DNA of 64,000 nt, taken from JAPXSY01 sp033812795 (lineage in GTDB: Bacteria; Verrucomicrobiota; Kiritimatiellia; RFP12; UBA1067). The notes beneath the pieces were generated by a model, which was given only the letters and a program-made list of their open reading frames with translations, was not told the origin of the DNA and did no database searches. The stretch is taken from the NCBI GenBank assembly GCA_033812795.1, contig JAPXSY010000006.1:1-64000 (forward strand). The letters run 5' to 3'. This document shows, piece after piece, positions 24,188 through 31,216 of the stretch. Position numbers and translations under genes: made by a program. Every line of letters starts with the position of its first letter. Positions within the stretch are counted from its first letter, which is position 1.

Positions 24188-25591
24188 TCAAACATCCTCA
24201 AACTTTTGTCCCGGCTGCGGCGCCACCACGTTCTCTACCCCGCGCGCCCGGACCAACTCGATCATGGCCTGGACTTTTTCCGGTTCGCCGTGGACCGCGA
24301 ACACCCGCTTCAGACGCTTGCCGCGGACCGCGTCGAACCACCGCATCAGAGCCGTACGGTCCGCATGCGCAGACAGTGCGTTGATCGTGTGGACGCGCGC
24401 GTTCAGTTCAAACTCATCCCCCAGAATCTTTAACGGCGAACGGCGTTCGACGATCCGGCGGCCCAGAGTGTTTTCCGCCTGAAACCCGACGATCAGAATG
24501 ATGTTGCGCGGATCGCCCACGCCCTGTCTGAGATGGTGGAGAATACGTCCGCCCTCGCACATGCCGGACGCGGCGATGATGATCATCGGCCCCGGCCGGT
24601 CGTTCAACGCTTTCGACTGATCGGGCGTCTCCACAAACTGCAAGCCCGGAAAGCGCAGCGGGTCGATCCCCTGCCGCAACAGATCAGAGGCCTCCTCGTC
24701 GTAGCACTCACGGTGCCGGGCATAGACCTGGGTGGCCTTCAGCGAGAGCGGACTGTCCACATACACCGGCGTGAGCGGCATGCGCCGCTGTTCGATCAGC
24801 CGGTTCAACTCGTAGAGCAGATGCTGGGTACGTCCCACACTGAACGCCGGAATGATGAGTCTGGCTTTCTGCTGGTGGATATCCTCAACGAATCCTTTGA
24901 GCCGACCCGAAACGTCCTCTCGCGCAGGGTGGTCCCGGTCCGCATATGTGCTTTCAATCAGAATCGTGTCCGCGCCCTGCGGAAAATCGTAATCGCGCAG
25001 AATCGGTCGGTCGGGCTGGCCCAGATCGCCGGTGAACAACAGCCGCCGCGACGTCCCGCCGCGCGTCTTCACATCCAACTGCACGAGCGCAGAGCCGAGA
25101 ATGTGTCCGGCGTTGTGCAACAACAAGGAGATTCCGTCCCCCAGATCGACCAGCCGTTTGAGCGGTTCCGGTTCGAAGCGGGAGAGGATGTGGTCCACAT
25201 CCTCCTGCTCATACAGCGGCTCGAACAGAACCTTGCCTTGCTGCGCACGTTTTTTGTTCACGTATTCCAGATCGCGCTGTTGGAGGTACGCGGAGTCGCG
25301 CAGCATGATGTCGCACAGGTCGCGCGTGGCTGGCGTGCAGTACACCTTACCCCGGAACCCGTGCCGCGCCAGAGTCGGCAGGTTACCGCTATGATCGATA
25401 TGGGCGTGCGACAGGACCACGGCGTCCAGCGTCCGGGGATCGATCGGCATGTTGCGGTTCTTTTCAAACGCCTCTTTCCGGTGTCCTTGGAAGAGACCGC
25501 AATCCAGCAGAATCCGCTTCCCGTTCGCCTCCACCAGATGCATCGAACCCGTGGTCGTTTGCGCCGCGCCGAAGAATGTGAGTTTCATCAT
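24188..25591 (-). CDS. beta-CASP metallo-beta-lactamase RNA-processing nuclease
   Basis: Two adjacent ATGs (25591 and 25588) follow AGGAAGCGGG; the 19 codons upstream are not needed. The MBL core has LSHAHIDHSGNLP at about residue 65-77 and FTGDLGQPDRPIL near 190. The beta-CASP insert and RMMBL tail follow (GMCEGGRILHHL, LSAHADRTALMRWF, VHGEPEKVQAM). This matches the YsgA/CPSF-like group of bacterial beta-CASP proteins, which act as RNA endo- or exonucleases. The 467-residue length is typical. Confidence 0.9.
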   Translation of the reverse strand: MMKLTFFGAAQTTTGSMHLVEANGKRILLDCGLFQGHRKEAFEKNRNMPIDPRTLDAVVLSHAHIDHSGNLPTLARHGFRGKVYCTPATRDLCDIMLRDSAYLQQRDLEYVNKKRAQQGKVLFEPLYEQEDVDHILSRFEPEPLKRLVDLGDGISLLLHNAGHILGSALVQLDVKTRGGTSRRLLFTGDLGQPDRPILRDYDFPQGADTILIESTYADRDHPAREDVSGRLKGFVEDIHQQKARLIIPAFSVGRTQHLLYELNRLIEQRRMPLTPVYVDSPLSLKATQVYARHRECYDEEASDLLRQGIDPLRFPGLQFVETPDQSKALNDRPGPMIIIAASGMCEGGRILHHLRQGVGDPRNIILIVGFQAENTLGRRIVERRSPLKILGDEFELNARVHTINALSAHADRTALMRWFDAVRGKRLKRVFAVHGEPEKVQAMIELVRARGVENVVAPQPGQKFEDV

Positions 25592-25931
25592 CCCGCTTCC
25601 TTTAACTGATGGTTCTGATCCGGGACCAGTATATACCCATCCCGTCATTCAATCCAGCGCAACGCGAGAATAACAGGAACGCCGAACGCCGGTATGGCAC
25701 GGGCATCTTGCCCGTGTTTCATGGGCGGGACACCCATGCCGCAAAATTCTTCGATCCATGCCCCCAAAAAATCTTCGTGTTCTTCGCGTCTTACCGCCGT
25801 CATCCCGCGGCCCCAGCGCACCAAACGTCCCGCATCTCTCATCACGCACCCTTTCAACGCGGGCTTCTCCCGCAACCTGATCGGCACAACCTGTTTGGAA
25901 TCGGCAGGGCGTACGGTCTCAGGCGCAGAGT
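25592..25931. other. gene-free spacer made of dispersed repeats
   Basis: The spacer contains two GAACGCC heptamers (25677-25690) and a twin hairpin (25696-25740: CACGGGCA-TCT-TGCCCGTG and CATGGGCGGGACACCCATG). A TTCGTGTTCTTCGCGTC repeat lies at about 25770-25790. The twin hairpin is a widespread motif type in Verrucomicrobia and Lentisphaerae as I recall. An 80-codon frame across it translates only the repeats (GMGVPPMKHGQDAR) and is not a gene. I see nothing else here. Confidence 0.7.
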
Positions 25932-26390
25932 TCAGAACAGGTCATCGTCCTCCTCATCCGCACCGCCGAAACCGCCATCCCCCTCTTCGTCGAAATCCGC
26001 GCCGTACAGCACATCCTCCCCCCCGTCCTCTTCCTCCTCTTCGACAGCGAAGAGCCGACTGCGAAGCGCACCGGAACCCTCTTCCGTGACGTTGAACCGG
26101 CAGTCGAACTCATCGCAGGCGGAACAGGCCCTGGGCGTGAACGCCGCAGCCGAGATTTCGCCGTCCAACACCAGCGGACAGGTTCGCGCGGTCGGCCCCG
26201 CGACCGCGCCGGTCGATGGTGCCGCAGGCCTCTCGACGGCAACGGGCGGACGCACACCCGCAGCGGAAACCGGTTGCGGCGCGGCCTTACGGGGTTCCGG
26301 TTTCGCGGCGGCCCGCGCCGCAGTTGCAGCCGTTTTTTTCCCGGCCGGTTTCACAGATGTCCGTTTGACGGATCGTTTGCTCGTCGCCAT
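25932..26390 (-). CDS. small protein with basic Lys/Ala/Pro-rich N-terminus, Cys motif and acidic tail
   Basis: I do not recognise this 152-residue protein. The start at 26390 (MATSKRSVKRTSVKPAGKK) gives a histone H1-like basic N-terminus. A middle region has four cysteines (CPLVLDGEI, CSACDEFDC), and the tail is strongly acidic (EEEEEDGGED, DEEDDDLF). The mixture suggests a nucleic-acid-associated or metal-binding protein, but this is only composition. It starts 43 bp after ileS on the same strand and is probably in its operon. Confidence 0.7.
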   Translation of the reverse strand: MATSKRSVKRTSVKPAGKKTAATAARAAAKPEPRKAAPQPVSAAGVRPPVAVERPAAPSTGAVAGPTARTCPLVLDGEISAAAFTPRACSACDEFDCRFNVTEEGSGALRSRLFAVEEEEEDGGEDVLYGADFDEEGDGGFGGADEEDDDLF

Positions 26391-26433
26391 ATCAGGAATC
26401 CTGCCTTTCCGCGGGTTCAGCCCCGCAACAGCG

Positions 26434-29400
26434 TCAGGCCTTCTCCACATGCAGGCCGACCGCGTGCCCGTTCAACTCGATCACCGGCCCATGCACTTCA
26501 TCGAACCGGATGCCCTCACACAGCGTCTCGGCTTTCACATAATCCGCGTACTGTTCGATCGCCTCGCGCACCTCGGCCCCGCACGCCACCGTAACCCGGA
26601 TACGCTGCGTCACCTCGTACCCCGCCTCTTTGCGCAGGTTCTGCACACGGCTGACCCACTCACGCGCCAACCCCTCGCGGATCAACTCAGGCGTCAGCGC
26701 GGTCTCGATCCCAACGATCACATCGTCCTCAGAGGCCACGACCATCCCCACTTTGGGAGTCCGCCGCACCACCACGTCCCCGGCACAAAGGGTCATCGAT
26801 TCGCCCCCGACCGCAATCGAAACCTCGCGCCCCGCGGCAAGCGCGGCAGCCTCGGCAGAGGAAAGAGCGGCGATGGCCGCCGCGACCGCCTTCATGCGAG
26901 GGCCGACCCGGGGACCCAGCTGACGAAAATCGGCTTTCACCGAGACATCAGCCATAACGGTCTCGTCCTCCCCATATGCCACGGTTTTGATGTTCAGCTC
27001 ATCGGTGATCAGATCCTCATACCCCTGCAGGATCGCGCGAAGACCGGCATTCCCGGAGACCACATGCAGCACCGCGAGGGGCTGCCGAATCTTCAGATCG
27101 TTCTCGGTACGCAACTGGCGGCCAAGCCGCACCACCTGCTGCACCCGGGCCATCGCGCTTTCCAACGCCTCATCACGGCCCGCCGCATACGCCTGCGGAA
27201 AATCGCACAGATGCACCGACTCGGGCATTGAGGCGCCGCGCAGATTACGGTATATCGCCTCGCTGATGAACGGCGTGAACGGTGCGGCCACCTGACAGAG
27301 CTGCACCAGCACATACCGCAAGGTCCGGTAGGCGTGCGTCTTGTCTTCGTCGTTCTGAGATTTCCAGAAGCGGCGGCGGCTCCGCCGGATATACCAGTTG
27401 GTCAGATCCTCAATAAACGTGACGAACGGGCGCACGGAACGCTGCAAGTCGTATCCGTCCATCGCCACCGTCACATCCCGGATCAGCGTCTCGAGCGAAC
27501 TGACGATCCAGCGGTCCAGCACATTCGGACTCTCGGGACGGACCACCTCGGCATCGTCAAACCGGTCGACGTTCGCGTACGTGACGAAAAAGCTGTAGGC
27601 GTTCCACCATGGGATCAGCAATTCGCGCAGAATCTGTTTTACGCCGGTTTCGGAGAAACGCAAGTTCTCGGCGCGCACCACCGGCGAATAAATCATGTAG
27701 AGCCGCAGCGCGTCGGCCCCGTACGCATCGAGAATGTGCGACGGGTCCGGGTAGTTCTTGAGGCGCTTGGACATCTTCTTGCCGTCCTCAGCCAGAACCA
27801 GACCGTTGACGATCACGTTCTTGAAGGGCGACTGGTCGAAGAGACAGGTCCCCAGCACCATCAGGGTATAGAACCAGCCGCGGGTCTGATCCAAACCTTC
27901 CGCGATGAAGTCCGCCGGGAAGAATGTGGAGATGTCCTGCCCGCCCTTCCCTCTCTTCTCCTCAACTCCTAAATCCTCAACTCCTAAATCCTCACTCCTC
28001 ACTCCTAAATCCCCGAAGGGGTAATGCTGCTGCGCGTATGGCATGGCTCCCGACTCGAACCAGCAGTCAAGCACCTCGGGCGTGCGCCGGTAGACCTTGC
28101 CGTCGCGCCGGATCACAACGCGGTCAACGAAATGCTTGTGCAAATCCGTGACGCGTTCTCCGGAAAGCTGCTCCAATTCCGCCACCGAACCCACGCAGAT
28201 CTGATCCGCGGGATCATTCTCATTGATCCAAACCGGAATGCAGGATCCCCAGAAACGGTTACGGCTGATGTTCCAGTCGCGCGCCTCGTTCAGCCAGTTG
28301 CCGAACCGCTTTTCGCCGACATACTCCGGCATCCAACGGACCGTAGCGTTGTTGCGCGTCAGCCGCTCATGCAGATCCTCGACGCGCACGTACCAGGCCT
28401 CGATAGCGCGATAGATGAGCGGCGTGTCCGTACGGTCGCAGAAGGGATAACTGTGCGTCACAGTAGTCTGATGCACCAACTTGCCTTCACGCTTGAGCCA
28501 CTGGATCAGATCCTTGTCGCAATCCTTGCAGAACCGCCCCTGACACTCAGGCACCGCCTCGGTGAAACAACAAGCGGCATCCAATGGATCCGCGATGACG
28601 CTCAAACCGGCCTGCTGGCAGACCCGGAAATCGTCTTCGCCATAAGCCGGCGCCATGTGCACCAGTCCGGTTCCGTCCTCCGTGCTCACGAAGCTGTCAG
28701 TCAGCACACGGAACGCGCCTGCGTCCCGATACTCCGCAAAATGAGGGAAGATCGGCTCGTAGGTCCAATCCCGCAACGCCTCGCCCTTGAGACGCGCCAG
28801 CACCTCGTACGCGCCCGCATCCTTGTAATACACCGGAAGCCGGGCCTCCGCCAGCACAAAGACGGTCTCGTCCTCACAGTCGCGCACCACCACGTAGTCG
28901 ATCTCCGGACCGACGCAGATCGCCAGATTCTCGGGCAGGGTCCACGGTGTGGTCGTCCAAATCAGCAGATAGGTCGTACCCCATGCGGGCTCGGCCCCCG
29001 AACGCACGCGCACACGAACGGTCACAGCGGGATCCTGCACGTCCTTGTAGTTGTTGCCCGCCTCGAAATTGCTGAGCGGCGTGCTGAGTTTCCAACTGTA
29101 CGGCATGATCCGGTAGGATTTATAGATACGCCCCTGATCCCAGAGCTGCTTGAACACCCACCAGATGCTCTCCATGAAACCGGGGTCCATGGTTTTGTAA
29201 TCGTTGTCGAAATCGACCCAGCGCCCCATGCGCGTAACGGTCTTGCGCCACTCTTCGACATACGTGAGCACCATGGAGCGGCACTGCTCGTTAAAGGCGG
29301 CGACGCCGAACTCCCGAATCGCCTGCGCGCCGCTGACCCCCAGAGCCTCCTGCGCCAAGGCCTCGATCGGCAGTCCGTGGCAATCCCAACCGAACCGGCG

Positions 29401-29649
29401 TTCCACATGGTGGCCGCGCATCGTCTGATACCGCGGCACGATGTCCTTGATCGTACCCGCCAGCAAATGCCCGTAGTGCGGCAAACCGGTCGCAAAAGGC
29501 GGCCCATCATAAAAAACGTACTCGCGTTGTCCCCGGCGTTGCTCCACGCTTTTCCGGAAGGTGTCGTGCGACTCCCAAAACGCCAGCATGTCACGTTCCA
29601 TGCCGGGAAAATCCGTTTGCTTCGATACAGGTTCAAACATAAGATTCAC
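26434..29649 (-). CDS. ileS: isoleucyl-tRNA synthetase
   Basis: The enzyme charges tRNA-Ile. The class I signatures are present: the HIGH-type motif in GLPHYGHLLAGT near residue 60 and KKMSKRLKN near residue 626, with a full editing domain between. The 1071-residue length and C-terminal domain fit the eukaryote-like IleRS form; a KMSKS variant with Arg is seen. GTG 29649 is used because GGGGGAA lies just upstream; ATG 29640 is an alternative. Near residues 545-570 an in-frame insertion encoded by heptamer repeats (DLGVRSEDLGVEDLGVEE) sits before FPADFIAEGLDQTRGW, where family members have a short loop. Confidence 0.95.
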   Translation of the reverse strand: MNLMFEPVSKQTDFPGMERDMLAFWESHDTFRKSVEQRRGQREYVFYDGPPFATGLPHYGHLLAGTIKDIVPRYQTMRGHHVERRFGWDCHGLPIEALAQEALGVSGAQAIREFGVAAFNEQCRSMVLTYVEEWRKTVTRMGRWVDFDNDYKTMDPGFMESIWWVFKQLWDQGRIYKSYRIMPYSWKLSTPLSNFEAGNNYKDVQDPAVTVRVRVRSGAEPAWGTTYLLIWTTTPWTLPENLAICVGPEIDYVVVRDCEDETVFVLAEARLPVYYKDAGAYEVLARLKGEALRDWTYEPIFPHFAEYRDAGAFRVLTDSFVSTEDGTGLVHMAPAYGEDDFRVCQQAGLSVIADPLDAACCFTEAVPECQGRFCKDCDKDLIQWLKREGKLVHQTTVTHSYPFCDRTDTPLIYRAIEAWYVRVEDLHERLTRNNATVRWMPEYVGEKRFGNWLNEARDWNISRNRFWGSCIPVWINENDPADQICVGSVAELEQLSGERVTDLHKHFVDRVVIRRDGKVYRRTPEVLDCWFESGAMPYAQQHYPFGDLGVRSEDLGVEDLGVEEKRGKGGQDISTFFPADFIAEGLDQTRGWFYTLMVLGTCLFDQSPFKNVIVNGLVLAEDGKKMSKRLKNYPDPSHILDAYGADALRLYMIYSPVVRAENLRFSETGVKQILRELLIPWWNAYSFFVTYANVDRFDDAEVVRPESPNVLDRWIVSSLETLIRDVTVAMDGYDLQRSVRPFVTFIEDLTNWYIRRSRRRFWKSQNDEDKTHAYRTLRYVLVQLCQVAAPFTPFISEAIYRNLRGASMPESVHLCDFPQAYAAGRDEALESAMARVQQVVRLGRQLRTENDLKIRQPLAVLHVVSGNAGLRAILQGYEDLITDELNIKTVAYGEDETVMADVSVKADFRQLGPRVGPRMKAVAAAIAALSSAEAAALAAGREVSIAVGGESMTLCAGDVVVRRTPKVGMVVASEDDVIVGIETALTPELIREGLAREWVSRVQNLRKEAGYEVTQRIRVTVACGAEVREAIEQYADYVKAETLCEGIRFDEVHGPVIELNGHAVGLHVEKA
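27950..28012. repeat. heptamer repeat array inside ileS
   Basis: TCCTAAA, TCCTCAC and TCCTCAAC units alternate, the same unit family as the intergenic array at 2448-2503. The array keeps the ileS frame and encodes Glu/Asp/Gly/Leu/Val repeats. Confidence 0.75.
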
Positions 29650-29716
29650 TCATTTCCCCCTTCCGCTCACCCCATGGCGCACGAAAGGTCAAGATGCGTA
29701 AAAGCAAGATAGGAAA

Positions 29717-29745
29717 ACTATAAAGGAACTGCCTTGACACGGCAA
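29717..29745 (-). promoter_or_regulatory. candidate sigma-70 promoter of ileS
   Basis: On the minus strand TTGCCG and TATAGT are separated by 17 bases. The predicted start of transcription would leave a leader of about 60 bases before ileS. Confidence 0.45.
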
Positions 29746-29765
29746 GACCGTATAAGAACTTAACA

Positions 29766-29793
29766 ACCTATACCGTGTAACCTGTAACCTGAA
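29766..29793. repeat. heptanucleotide array (ACCTGTA type)
   Basis: Units ACCTATA, CCGTGTA, ACCTGTA and ACCTGAA are contiguous. They match the array at 5842-5862. The rest of the 394-bp spacer 29650-30043 holds only the ileS promoter candidate and no gene that I can see. Confidence 0.6.
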
Positions 29794-30043
29794 AACCGTC
29801 CCCGTCAGCCATTAGCTATTGCAACACCTTTAACCCTCTGAACGTCAACAAGTAAGCTTTTCCGATTCAACGGAAACCCCCACAGACACACGGTTTTCGG
29901 CGGATCGAGAAAGCGTAACATCCTCTGAACTAAAACGTTGAAGGCGTTTCCCCCCCGTAGCCTGTGCGGTCCCGCTTCCGTCCACATATCATGAGAAGTG
30001 GACAGCCCTGCACAGAACCAGCGGGAACCATTCGAGGTTTGCG

Positions 30044-30385
30044 TTACGGTTTTGGTTTCTCTGCTCGTCGGGTCATGGAGTTCACCTCATTCCACGCACC
30101 CGGCGTCTTGTCATGCTTGATGAGGAATGCCTGCAAATCCTTCGGCTGAGCTGTTAAGAGGCGCCTTCTTCCCTTCGTGGTCAACAATCCGCAACATGTA
30201 ATTCTTCCCGTCACCCTCTGTGAACGTCCACTTACTCTTATCCGTATTATCCTTGCCTCTCCACTCGCCAATCAGCAAAGGATCAAAGATCAGATCCTGC
30301 TCCGTGTATAACGGGTGCAGGGATGGAGCACACCCCATCAAAAAACCAAGATCCCGAGGGTCATGATCGCAGTCGTCTTTTTCAT
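30044..30385 (-). pseudogene. broken small lipoprotein gene
   Basis: The ATG at 30385 begins MKKTTAIMTLGILVF and then hits TGA. One extra base in the six-A run at 30340-30345 would restore LMGCAPSLHPLYTEQDL, a lipobox and mature start, followed by DPLLIGEWRGKDNTDKSKWTF. A second frame change near 30150-30165 leads to a recognisable C-terminus (QPKDLQAFLIKHDKTPGAW) ending at 30044. The product is also shorter than I would expect, so the middle is probably deleted. The gene is most likely inactive; a sequencing error could explain the first frameshift but not both easily. Confidence 0.7.
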
Positions 30386-30400
30386 GTTTTGCCCTTTCAT

Positions 30401-31138
30401 TCAGACGCGCCGCGCCGGACCCGCGACCGCGCGCCGTAAAGCGAGCCACAGCACATCCAGCAGCATCCGCCCCCCGCTGGAGAAGACCCGAACCGTCGAA
30501 TGCCCGCCGTAATTCCAAATCACCGGAACCTCCACAACCCGGTACCCCAAATCCCGCGCCATCGCGATGATCTCGACATCAAAGGCGAAGCGGTTGATGC
30601 GCGAACGGCTGAACACCTCGCGGGCGACATCCCGCCGGAACAGTTTGAACCCGCATTGCGTGTCGCGCATGTCGTGAACCCCGGCAAGACGCACAAGAAG
30701 GTTGAAAACCCGGCTCAACACCCTGCGGTGCAACGGCGGAGGCGTAAGAATATGAGCGCCGCGGACCGCCCGCGACCCACAGGCAATCGCCGCGCCCGCA
30801 TCCACCGCCTCTTTCAACCGGACCCACTCTTGCAACGGTGTGGAGAGGTCGGCGTCCGACATCAGGATCAGATCGCCCTCGGCAGCGAGCACACCGGTCC
30901 GAACCGCGTAGCCCTTGCCCCGGTTGACCTTGTAGCCCAGCAGCCGGATCCGGTCACTGCCCGAAGCGGCGATGAACTCGCGCACCACATCCGAACACCG
31001 GTCGGGTGAACCGTCATCCACCAATATCGCGTCAACCTTCACCTCGGTCGTGTCGCGGATAAACGCCGCGACTTGTTCCAGCGTCCCCTTTAACCGACGG
31101 TACTCCCGATAAACCGGTATGACGACTGTTAACCGCAT
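30401..31138 (-). CDS. family 2 glycosyltransferase, dolichyl-phosphate glucosyltransferase-like
   Basis: The ATG at 31138 follows a GGGGAAAGAGAGG stretch and opens MRLTVVIPVYREYRRLKGTL; the upstream 16 codons are leader. The GT2 donor-site motifs are DAILVDDGSPD and the DxD-like MSDADLSTPLQEW. DTQCGFKLFRRDVAREVF is typical of the polyprenyl-phosphate glucosyl/mannosyltransferase branch. It has no membrane helices of its own, so it is a cytosolic or peripheral enzyme charging a lipid carrier. The lipid-linked sugar could feed GT-C enzymes such as 58133-59761, which is an inference. Confidence 0.87.
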   Translation of the reverse strand: MRLTVVIPVYREYRRLKGTLEQVAAFIRDTTEVKVDAILVDDGSPDRCSDVVREFIAASGSDRIRLLGYKVNRGKGYAVRTGVLAAEGDLILMSDADLSTPLQEWVRLKEAVDAGAAIACGSRAVRGAHILTPPPLHRRVLSRVFNLLVRLAGVHDMRDTQCGFKLFRRDVAREVFSRSRINRFAFDVEIIAMARDLGYRVVEVPVIWNYGGHSTVRVFSSGGRMLLDVLWLALRRAVAGPARRV

Positions 31139-31216
31139 GCCTCTCTTTCCCCTTTGAGTGTTATCCCTCGTTTGTTCGCAACGCATTCCGCACAGCGGAC
31201 GGATCCCGCCTTTCCC

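Noticed and set aside
25645..25887. 80-residue minus-strand ORF with GMGVPPMKHGQDAR
   Set aside because: It is a translation of dispersed repeats found between genes, not a protein family.
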